From Opitutaceae bacterium (GTDB lineage Bacteria; Verrucomicrobiota; Verrucomicrobiia; Opitutales; Opitutaceae), in contig JADJTK010000024.1 of the NCBI GenBank assembly GCA_016711225.1, positions 1 to 64,000 on the forward strand: a stretch of 64,000 nt of DNA, written 5' to 3'. A model generated the notes under the pieces. That model had not been told where the DNA came from. It ran no database searches and was given only the letters and a program-made list of their open reading frames with translations. Every line of letters starts with the position of its first letter. The first letter of the stretch is position 1. The translations under genes were made by a program, and so were the position numbers. Positions 1-7,554 of this stretch are shown one piece after another.

Positions 1-149
1 GCCAATCTCGACTTGAGCTCGGCACGGATTTCGTCGTCGGTCCGTTCGTCCGGCGCGACGCTGGCGAGGAGCAGGCGGGCCAGGGTCTCGCGTTCTGCGG
101 CGGGTAGCGCGAGGGCCTCTTCGGCGAGATAAACACTGGAGAGGGACAT
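1..149 (-). CDS. Addiction-module component (antitoxin-like), partial
   Basis: The gene runs off the left edge, so only its first 49 codons are visible. It starts with ATG at 147-149, and the visible part reads as a short acidic helix-rich protein (MSLSSVYLAEEALALPAAER...). The pattern 'ALALPAAERETLARLLLASV' is typical of the putative addiction module component family (Pfam PF09720), normally the antitoxin of a RelE/ParE-like toxin encoded just downstream. That toxin would lie outside the window. A second, broken copy of the same family lies 54 bp upstream. The family call is by recognition of the motif only. Confidence 0.6.
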   Translation of the reverse strand, partial: MSLSSVYLAEEALALPAAERETLARLLLASVAPDERTDDEIRAELKSRL

Positions 150-202
150 GGATGCACCGTAGTCGCGTGCCGCCGCGGGGCAAGGGCGCGCTTACCCCGG
201 AG

Positions 203-444
203 TCATGAGCCGTAGCGTCGTTCCAGTTCTTCCTCGGCCACCGCCCACGGGATTGACGCTTCTGGGTGCTTTTCGACATCGGCAATGCGCTCCTCGATGA
301 GACCCTTCTCATCGGAGGAAAGCTCGCCGTCATCGAGCCAATCGTCGGGGGCGAAGCCGTCGAGCTGATCGAGCTTGGCGCGGACCTCCGACGCTCTTCC
401 GGGTGAAGGAGCGCGAGGGCGGCGAGGATCTCGGATTTGCTCAT
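203..444 (-). pseudogene. Addiction-module component, frameshifted
   Basis: The start codon is at 442-444 (MSKSEILAALALLHPEER...). After about 18 codons the reading frame breaks. From about position 390 downward a second frame carries the rest of a typical family member: acidic, with a DDWLDDGELSSDEKGLIEER-like stretch and an ...EELERRYGS end at the TGA at 203-205. One missing base near 388-392 would join them. The protein resembles PF09720 addiction-module components (about 75-80 aa). No toxin gene follows before the next antitoxin-like gene at 149. It is either a decayed gene or a one-base sequence error. Confidence 0.55.
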
Positions 445-577
445 CGGGTAGGAACCGAGCTGGTGGCTGGACGGCGGCAAGCCCCGCGGCAGAGCGCGGG
501 AAGCTCAGGGCAATCGCGTGCTGACTTGGGTATCACGAGCCGCGGCTGTGTGATAGTTCCTCCTCGGCCACAGGCCA

Positions 578-997
578 TCATGGCGCGGGCTGTTTGTTAG
601 GCGTCGTCGTTTTCTTGCGTTCTTCGAGTGCGTTCTGGATTGCATGCTCGATCATTGGGGACCGAATGGGACGATACTCGTGCTGTGGGTTGTTCAGTAG
701 CTTGGCAAATGTGCCGGAAGCGACGCGTACGGCGATGCGTTCCTGATACTCCACTTTCGGGGAAAGATAGGTTCCGCCCCTGGTCGGCAGGAACAGCTCG
801 AATTCTCTCTCAGCGTGCTCCTTTGGTTCGAGAACTTTTAAGCGGAGAAGATCATCGTAGATCTCCCAGCGCTCTCCGGTGGTGCTCTCGAACCAAGTCT
901 TTGAAAGCTCGAGGATGTAGCCGATGACTTCAGAACAACGGAGACTTGCTCTGATGTCTTTGGAGGGGCTATGCCTTCCCTGCGCCCAAAGAAACAC
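578..997 (-). CDS. Unknown protein with N-terminal hydrophobic segment
   Basis: This 139-codon frame opens with GTG (VFLWAQGRHSPSKD...). The same frame continues upstream as a strongly hydrophobic stretch (VIAFLLLLSLAAVFLW), but no ATG/GTG/TTG lies between that stretch and a TGA at about 1038. The true N-terminus is therefore uncertain: a membrane or signal segment may have lost its start to a small indel. A separate frame contributes a possible MAEAYAAFSKMR leader just upstream. The rest is soluble-looking (a WxxYDDLLRLKV...EREFELFLPTRGG core). I do not recognise the family. Confidence 0.5.
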   Translation of the reverse strand: MFLWAQGRHSPSKDIRASLRCSEVIGYILELSKTWFESTTGERWEIYDDLLRLKVLEPKEHAEREFELFLPTRGGTYLSPKVEYQERIAVRVASGTFAKLLNNPQHEYRPIRSPMIEHAIQNALEERKKTTTPNKQPAP

Positions 998-1183
998 AGC
1001 TGCAAGAGACAGGAGGAGCAGGAAGGCGATGACTCCTCATCTTCGAAAAGGCAGCGTAGGCTTCGGCCATGGCGGAGCAAGGACGGGGTTCGCCAAGGTG
1101 GTGCCGCTGGTCGAGCGGTGTCAACGGACGGCGGCCCGTGCTTTCTTCGCGACGAAGAACGCGAGGCGCCGTCCCTACCTTAC

Positions 1184-1206
1184 GAACGGCGCGTTGCGCG
1201 CCGTTC
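1184..1206. terminator. Stem-loop after hemN
   Basis: A perfect 10-bp stem (GAACGGCGCG / CGCGCCGTTC) with a 3-nt TTG loop lies 3 bp beyond the hemN stop on the minus strand. There is no clear U-tract, so it may be a terminator or a member of the intergenic palindromic repeats; a GGTAG-like tail follows on the minus strand. Confidence 0.45.
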
Positions 1207-1209
1207 GGT

Positions 1210-2508
1210 TCACACCGTCTTCGAATAGCGGGCGGAGTCTTTCTTGAGATAGGCGTCGAAGGGCATCGCCAGATTGCGCACGAGCAGACGGCCGGCATCG
1301 GTGACCTGGAGGCGATCAGTGCTGAGCTCAATCAGGCCGTCGGCCTGGGCCTCGGCGAGCGAGGCGAGGGCATCGGCGAAGTAGCTCTTGAAGTCGATGC
1401 CGAGGCTCGCGGAGAGCTTGGCGTAGTCGAGCTTTAGGTCGCACATCAGGCGCATGATGACGTCGCGGCGGATGCGGTCGTCGGCGCTGAGGAAGAAGGC
1501 CTTGGTGATCGGGGCCTCGCCGCGGTCGACGGCGGCATAGTAGTGCGGAAGCACCTTCAGGTTTTGTCGGTAGTGGGTCTCGGTCTGCGAGATGGCCGAC
1601 ATGCCGAAGGCGAGGATGTCGGTGCCGCCGCGGGTGCTGTAGCCTTGGAAATTGCGCTGGAGGGTGCCGGCGGCCTGGGCGACGGCGAGCTCGTCGGTGG
1701 TGCGGGCAAAGTGGTCCATGCCGATGTACGCCCAGTCGCGCGAGGTGAGCGTCTCGACGGTGGCCTTGAGGATCTCGAGTTTGTGTTCGGGCGAGGGCAG
1801 CGCGGACTCGGGGATCACCTTCTGGCCGGGGCGCATCCACGGCACGTGGGCGTAGTTGAAGATCGCGAAGCGGTCGCCGCCCAAGGCGATGGCGCGTTCG
1901 AGGGTGTCGGCGAAACTGGCGGGCGTCTGGTACGGCAGGCCGTAGATGAGATCGAGGTTAAGCGATTCGAAGCCGGTCTCGCGCAGCCAGGTGATGGCCT
2001 GACGTACGACGTCTTCGGGCTGGATGCGGTGCACGGCCTCCTGGACCTTGGGATCAAAATCCTGGATGCCGAGGGAGGCGCGGTTGCCCCGGAGCTCCCG
2101 GAAGGCGGCAACGTGGTCGCGGGTGAGCCGGCGCGGATCGAACTCGACGCCGATTTCGGCATCGGAGGCGAAGGTGAAGCGCGAACGCAGGACGGCGCCG
2201 AGGCGGCGGATTTCGTCGGGCGAGAGGAAGTTGGGCGTGCCGCCGCCGAAGTGCAGCTGGACGACGCGCCGGGCGGGGTTGAGCGGGGCGGCGGCGAGCT
2301 CGATCTCGCGGATGAGCCGATCGAGGTAAGGCGCGGATTTGCCGTGGTCGTGGGTGGTGATCTGGGTGCAGCCGCAGAACCAGCAGAGTGTCTCGCAAAA
2401 GGGGATGTGGAGATAGAGCGAGAGAGGGCGGGTGGAGGCGTTGTGCTCGGCGAGCTCCCGGGTGAGGCGGTCGCGGTCGAAGGTCTCGGTGAACTGCGGA
2501 GAGCTTCG
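1210..2508 (-). pseudogene. hemN: Oxygen-independent coproporphyrinogen III oxidase, 5' end missing
   Basis: The frame encodes about 433 residues of HemN, the radical-SAM enzyme that decarboxylates coproporphyrinogen III to protoporphyrinogen IX in anaerobic haem synthesis. The CxxxCxxC cluster motif (FCETLCWFCGC), the HFGGGTPNFL segment and the GLPYQTP and GMDHFA motifs are all present, and the C-terminus is complete. The 5' end is not: the family's first 25-30 residues, with the GPRYTSYPTA substrate/SAM-binding segment, are absent. The frame runs into a TAG (2509-2511) with no start codon before the first in-frame GTG at 2034. The break coincides with the edge of a palindromic repeat cluster (2509-2880). 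Most likely a gene truncated by repeat insertion or rearrangement. Confidence 0.85.
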
Positions 2509-2880
2509 CTACAAGGCGGCGGAGGCGGCGCGGGCGAATGGGCGGGAATTCTGCCTGCGCGTTGGCGCGGCACGCTTCGGCGACGGCCAACGACGTTCTT
2601 GCGAACGTCGCTACGAGGCCGGCCAGAACGCAGGCGCGGAGGCCTGTGCTACGGACGGACGACGTTCTGGCGAACGTCGCTATGGCGTGGACAGGAACGC
2701 AGACGCGGAGGCCTGCGCCACCAGGGGAACGACGATCTTGCGAACTCCGCTACGCGGAGGGGAAGCGGTCCAGCGGCCCGGCCTGAAGGCACGGGCCAGG
2801 GGAGGAGGGCGCGTGCGAGCACGCTGCCTACAGGCGGAAGCGAGGCGGGCTGAACGACTTCGTCGTCCAGCTACGCGGAC
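2509..2880. repeat. Cluster of palindromic (REP-like) repeats
   Basis: No gene lies in this stretch. It holds several short palindromes whose reverse strand begins GTAG: GACGTTC-TTGC-GAACGTC followed by GCTAC (2592-2614), a near copy with TGGC loop (2661-2683), a diverged copy (2731-2754), and a different stem ending CCAGCTAC (2848-2874). The first two belong to a ~70-bp unit repeated in tandem (each followed by an AACGCAGRCGCGGAGGCCTG-type segment). A GTAG tetranucleotide followed by a stem is the hallmark of REP elements moved by RAYT transposases. The cluster separates cheV from the beheaded hemN. Confidence 0.7.
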
Positions 2881-3840
2881 CTACGTGCCGCTGCCGCACA
2901 GCTGATCCACGATGGCGATGATCTCCTCGCCATGGGGCTTGCTGAGCTGGGCGTCGGCCCCGACGGAAACGCACTTGCGCGACATCTCGTCGTTGATGAG
3001 GGAGGAGTAGACGACCACGGCGGGGATCTTGTCGCCACCGCCCGACTTCACGTTCTTGCAGAGCGTGAGCCCATCCATCTTCGGCATCTCGATATCGGTG
3101 ATGATGAGATCGACGTAGTCGCTAAGGCTCTTCTGTTCGGCCAGGGAACGCTTGCGCAGGCCGATCAGGTATTCGTTGGCCTCGAGGCCGTTCTCGAAAG
3201 ATTGGATCTCGGCGAAACCGGCCGCCTTGAGCACATCGAGGGTGAGGCGGCGGATCATCTTTGAGTCCTCGGCATAGACGATCTTGATGTGCTCGCGGCT
3301 GCGGCGGGTCTGCTCGTCGGCGGGCGGAGGGGCGGCGGGGCGCTCGTCGTCGGGGGTGAAGTCGAGCATGAGGCGCTCGAGATCGAGCACGAGAATGATG
3401 CGCTCGGCGATACGGATGGAGCCGGTGGTGTAGCCGGCGGCCTCGCCGGCGAGGGTGGAGTTCATCGGCTCGAAATCCGACCACGAGGTGCGGTGGATCT
3501 TCGAGATGCCGTCGATGAGGAAGGCGGTGGTGCGCTTGTTGAAGCGGGTGACCATGACGAGCTGGCGCTCGGCATCGGTGGCGTTGCTGCCGGGCAGGGC
3601 GAGGGCGGTGTGCAGATCGACGAGCAGGACGGGTTTGTCCTGGACGTGGATGACGCCCAGCACGCCGTGCGGGGCCTGGGCTACCTTGGTGATGTGGCAG
3701 TTGTTGAGGGCAATGACGCGTTGAACTTTGGAGACGTTCACGCCGTAGCTTTCGCCGGCGAGGAAGAACTCGATGAACTCGACCTCGTTGGTGCCGGACT
3801 CGAGAAGGATGCCCTGTTTGGAGGAAGCGGCGGTGGCCAT
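2881..3840 (-). CDS. cheV: Chemotaxis coupling protein CheV (CheW + receiver)
   Basis: The 319-residue protein has a CheW-like coupling domain (about 18-165) and a C-terminal response-regulator receiver (about 184-315). In the receiver the acidic pair E191-D192, phospho-acceptor D249 (in IITDIEMP), S280 and K301 (LSKP) are all in place, so phosphorylation should be possible. CheV links chemoreceptors to CheA and tunes or adapts the signal. The two domains are joined by a Pro-rich linker (about 166-182). No other chemotaxis gene is adjacent, so it presumably works with a cluster elsewhere. It starts with ATG and has no obvious operon partner: the cytochrome operon upstream ends at a strong hairpin. 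Confidence 0.92.
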   Translation of the reverse strand: MATAASSKQGILLESGTNEVEFIEFFLAGESYGVNVSKVQRVIALNNCHITKVAQAPHGVLGVIHVQDKPVLLVDLHTALALPGSNATDAERQLVMVTRFNKRTTAFLIDGISKIHRTSWSDFEPMNSTLAGEAAGYTTGSIRIAERIILVLDLERLMLDFTPDDERPAAPPPADEQTRRSREHIKIVYAEDSKMIRRLTLDVLKAAGFAEIQSFENGLEANEYLIGLRKRSLAEQKSLSDYVDLIITDIEMPKMDGLTLCKNVKSGGGDKIPAVVVYSSLINDEMSRKCVSVGADAQLSKPHGEEIIAIVDQLCGSGT

Positions 3841-3931
3841 GATCGCGATGGTGATGGAGGCGCCGCGACGGGTGTGCGCGGGCGCTGGTTGTTCAATCGG
3901 CTGGGGACGCGGCGGCTTGATTGAAAACGAA

Positions 3932-3956
3932 GCGGCCCGCCGGAAGGGCGGGCCGC
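3932..3956 (-). terminator. Terminator of the porin-cytochrome operon
   Basis: A perfect 10-bp GC stem (GCGGCCCGCC / GGCGGGCCGC) with a 5-nt loop lies 37 bp beyond the cytochrome stop on the minus strand, followed by TTCGTTTTC. It fits an intrinsic terminator. Confidence 0.75.
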
Positions 3957-3992
3957 GGAAAACGGGGCGACGGAGGGTTCTGCAATAAAGGC

Positions 3993-4325
3993 CTATTTCT
4001 TCAGGCCGCGCACGAAGGGTACGAGGGCCTGCATTTCCTCGGCCGTGAGCTTCTCGGCGTAGGGGTTCATCGTCATCTTGCCGGCTTCGTTCTTCACGCC
4101 GTCACGGATGGCCGCGAGGGCCTCGGCGTCGGTGAAGGCGGCCTGTAGTTCGGCCTTGGTGTAGTCCTTCAGCTTGAGCTTCTGGCCGGTCTTGGTGCTG
4201 CCCGAGCCGTCGGCGGCATGGCATTTGGCGCAGTGGAGGTCCCAGTTTTCCTGGGCGGAGGCGGCGGAGGCGGCGGTCGCGAGGCAGAGCGCGGCGCCAG
4301 CCAGGAGGGTGGTATGGAGTTTCAT
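3993..4325 (-). CDS. Small periplasmic cytochrome c
   Basis: The 110-residue protein has a signal peptide (about 1-24, ending ASAQE) and one CXXCH haem site (CAKCH, residues about 32-36). A downstream Met in KMTMNPYAEKLT is a likely sixth ligand, as in class I cytochromes c. It is the third and last gene of the multiheme cytochrome / porin / cytochrome unit (7242 down to 3993). It probably passes electrons between the inner membrane pool and the outer-membrane conduit; that role is inferred from position. Confidence 0.88.
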   Translation of the reverse strand: MKLHTTLLAGAALCLATAASAASAQENWDLHCAKCHAADGSGSTKTGQKLKLKDYTKAELQAAFTDAEALAAIRDGVKNEAGKMTMNPYAEKLTAEEMQALVPFVRGLKK

Positions 4326-4370
4326 GGTGAGTGGTAAGTACGAGGGCGACGAATCCGGTTCCGTCGCGGT

Positions 4371-6445
4371 TTAGAATCGGAACTGGACCTTGGTGTAGAG
4401 GAGGTGGGCTTCGTAGTCGTTGAGATGGGCGGAGGAGATGTCGTCGTTTCGGGCGTAGGCGTACTTGAAGCTGACGCTGAGATTACGGTTGATCCGGCGG
4501 GTGAGCGTGGCCTGCGCCAAGTGTTCCCGCGCGGAGCTCAGGTACGGCACGGTCTTGGCCGAGTTGTCGACCCAGTTGTCGATGAAGCAATGATCGTAGG
4601 AAAGCGTGAGGTCGGTGGTGTCGTCGAGCACGATGCCGGCGGTGAGATTGGCGTTCCAGTAGTTGTTCTCGCTGAGCTGGACGAGGCCAGCGGCGGTGCC
4701 GGTGATCGAATTGGCCGGGGTGTCGATTTCGTCGCTCACGTGGTTGATCGCGCCCTGTAGGAAGAGCCGGCTGGCGGGGCTCCACGTCAGGCTCTGGCTG
4801 AGGATGGTAGACTTGATTTTGGCACTATTGACGGTGGTGAGGCCGACTTCGTGCGAGGCGACATCGGTTTTCTGGAAGTCGACGCGGGTGACGGCCGTGA
4901 GGCCGCGAAGGGGGCGCAGGGTGAGCCGGACGGCGAAGTCGTCGGTGCTGAACTTCTGGCTCTTGACGAAGGCGGGGTAGCGGTCGCCCCCGCCGGCGTT
5001 GCTGGTGCTGTCGGCGGAGTTGTCGTAGTCGGTGTGGCGCTCCTTGCGGCCGGCCGAGAGCGAGACGTTGGCCCAGGTGACCGGGTACCAGTTGGCTGCG
5101 GCCGAGTATTTCTCGACCCAGCGCGTGTAGTCGCTGTCGCGCGAGACTTCCACGTGGGGAGTGCCTTCGAAGAGGGCCTGCTGCTCGGTGAGCTGGCCGT
5201 TGCCCTCGGCCCATTCGGCGCGACCGGTGAAGACCCAGCCCTTCAGGCGGGTGTAGCGGGTCTCGACGGCGGTGGTCCATTCCTTCCAATCGCGATCGCT
5301 TGAGTCCTCGAAGGCCCGGGCACGAAGCCGGCGATCTGGTTGGTCTCCTCAAAATCCACAAGACCCTCGCGGCCTTCGCGCTCGAAGCGGAAGGAGGGCA
5401 CGATGACCCAGTAATCGTCGACCTCGTACATCAGGTTGAGGTTGGTGACGTGTTGTTTGGTGTCGGTGCCGCCGGTGAGGTCGAAATAGCCGTGATTGTT
5501 GCCGGTGCGCACGAAGGTGGGGTCGTAGAGGGCGTCGAACTCACGGCCGTAGATGCGGGAGCCGCCGAGGGTGGTGTCGATCGTGGTGTAGGCGTAGGCG
5601 GCGGAGAGGAAGACGCGATCGTTGATCCGGTTGGTGGTGATGGCACGGACGTGGAAGAGATCGGTGTCGGTTTGTTCGCGAGTGGTGACGGAGCGGTCTA
5701 GGGCCTCGTTGGGATTGTGGCGGATGTAGCGGGCGTTGTCGTTGTCGGCGTAGTCGAGGCGCACGGCGGTGGTGAGGGTGGCGTTCTCGTTGCGCAGGGT
5801 GGCGTCGAGATCGACGACGGTGCGCTGCTCGTCGATGTTCCACGCGGCGGGTACGATGTTGCGCGCACCGGGCCGGGTGTGGCTGGTGGCGCCCTGCATG
5901 GTGGAGGCCTTCATGCCGTCGCGCAGCGTGTGGGAGACCTTCAGGTGGAGGTCGATCAACTCGGTGGGCTTGAAGAGGCCTTCGGCAAAGAGCTCAGTGC
6001 GGTCGAGAGCGTAGAAATCGCCGCCCAGCCCGTAGGAGGTGAGCCCGCCCAGGAGGCCGGAGGCGGGGACCACGTCACCTGATTCATCGGACCAGAGGCG
6101 GAAGGAGCGCAGGCCGGCGCGGAAGTAGCCCTTGGTGTTGTGGTCGTAACGCAGGGAGAAGAGGTAATCGTGGTTCTCCCAGAGGGCGTGACCGCTGGTG
6201 GTGAGCGTGCCGTTGGTGGTGGCCTTTGAGTAGAGGAAATCGGTGATGCCGCCATATCCCTTGCGGGCGAGGCCGTGGCGCTGCTGGAAGGCGGCGGCGT
6301 CGCCGTCGACCCATGCGCCGCCGCCGCCGATTTCGATGTAGTTTTCGAGCTCGGGCTCGGTCGCGGCGGCCAGCGGGCCGGCGAGCCCGAGGGCTCCCGA
6401 TACCGCGAGAATACTGACGGAAGTGGAAAGGAAACGGGTTTTCAT
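4371..6445 (-). pseudogene. MtrB/PioB-type outer-membrane porin, one frameshift
   Basis: The reading begins at ATG 6443-6445 (MKTRFLSTSVSILAVSG..., signal peptide of about 28 aa). It shifts frame once near 5305-5315 and ends at 4371 with the aromatic terminus YTKVQFRF typical of beta-barrel proteins. Joined, it gives about 690 residues, the usual size of MtrB/PioB-family decaheme-associated outer-membrane barrels, with alternating-hydrophobic strands throughout. These porins hold a multiheme cytochrome in the outer membrane and let electrons cross it. The break lies in a CCCGGGCC run, where a single missing base would restore the frame, so a sequence error is possible. The multiheme cytochrome gene ends 20 bp upstream, indicating one operon. 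Confidence 0.8.
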
Positions 6446-6465
6446 CGGGCCTCCAAAGTCGGGGG

Positions 6466-7242
6466 TTAGAAGCGGAGCGAGGAACTGGCGTGGGAACCGT
6501 GGACGGCTTCGTGGCAACCACCGGTCCAGCAGGTGCCGCGGGTGAGGAAGGAGGCGTGGTCACGCCCGCCGATGAGGATGCCGCCGCCGGTCTGTTGTTG
6601 GAAATGGCATTGGAGGCAGAGATTCTGGTTACGAGTCTTGAGCATCTTGGCGTTCACCGAGCCGTGCGGGCTGTGGCAAACGACACAGCCTTCGCGTGAA
6701 GCTTCGTGCTCGAAGACGTAGGGCCCGCGCTGCGCGGAGTGGCACTGGTAGCAGGTCTCGTTGGGGCCTTCGAATGCGGTGCCGCCGCCGGTAATGGCGT
6801 TGCCCTTGTGCGGATTGTGGCAGTCGGTGCAGGTCATCTTGCCCTCGGCCACCGGGTGGGAGTTAGGCAGCGCGAACTCGCCGCGCTTGTCGAGGTGACA
6901 CTGGTAGCACACTGCGGTCTCGCGGCCGGGGTTGATGATCGAGCCGCGTCCGCCGCCGGCTTGGACGTGTTTGCTCCCGGCGCCGTGGCAGGCCTCGCAG
7001 GAAATATCGATCTTCTTGGGCCCCTCCATGGTGAGGCCGCTGTGGGTAGCGTGCTTGAAGCCTTCCATCACCTCACTGTGGCAGGTGGCGCACTCGGCGC
7101 TGCCGACAAAATCGGCGCCCTCGATCTGAGTGGGGGCGACGATGGTGCGAGTGGTAGAGCAGGCGAGGAAGAGTAGGGACCAAGCGAGAACGGCTCCGAA
7201 GAGCCAGACGTTTCCGTGAGTGAGACGCGGGTGTTTTTTCAT
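6466..7242 (-). CDS. Multiheme c-type cytochrome, DmsE/MtrA-like (8 haem sites)
   Basis: The 258-residue protein starts at ATG 7240-7242. It has an N-terminal hydrophobic segment ending LLFLAC, a plausible lipobox. Seven CXXCH motifs follow (CATCH, CEACH, CYQCH, CTDCH, CYQCH, CVVCH, CLQCH), plus a final CWTGGCH, a CX4CH spacing. This resembles the DmsE/MtrA family, usually ten haems in about 300 aa; this one is shorter and appears octaheme. With the porin immediately downstream it would form a porin-cytochrome conduit for extracellular electron transfer. Direction of electron flow (reduction of external acceptors or oxidation of donors) cannot be told from sequence. Confidence 0.85.
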   Translation of the reverse strand: MKKHPRLTHGNVWLFGAVLAWSLLFLACSTTRTIVAPTQIEGADFVGSAECATCHSEVMEGFKHATHSGLTMEGPKKIDISCEACHGAGSKHVQAGGGRGSIINPGRETAVCYQCHLDKRGEFALPNSHPVAEGKMTCTDCHNPHKGNAITGGGTAFEGPNETCYQCHSAQRGPYVFEHEASREGCVVCHSPHGSVNAKMLKTRNQNLCLQCHFQQQTGGGILIGGRDHASFLTRGTCWTGGCHEAVHGSHASSSLRF

Positions 7243-7554
7243 GCTACGCTCCAAGTTGCAGGGGCTGGTGTGGGCACACCCCGTCTGCCGTAGGCGCAAT
7301 CGCCGGGGGAGAGCAGGAGAGGCGGCCGCAAGTCATCGGGTAGGGGACCAACGGGCCTACTATCGGTTGTCTTGGCCGTTCTGCTGCGCAGATCTTGCCG
7401 AGGCCAGCCCATCTATTGTCCCGTGGACCCTAAATCGATACGCCGGAGCGCGAAGGTGCGCCGTTTGGGCTGGGAATCGGAGAAAACCTTTGTGCGCGCC
7501 TCGCGACTAACGGTTTGCCAACTTCGCGCGCGCCGCGTTCTCCTCGCCTCCGAC

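Noticed and set aside
1543..2853. A long plus-strand open frame opposite hemN
   Set aside because: It mirrors the codon structure of hemN (GC-rich antisense openness), has low-complexity Gly/Glu/Val composition and runs through the repeat cluster.
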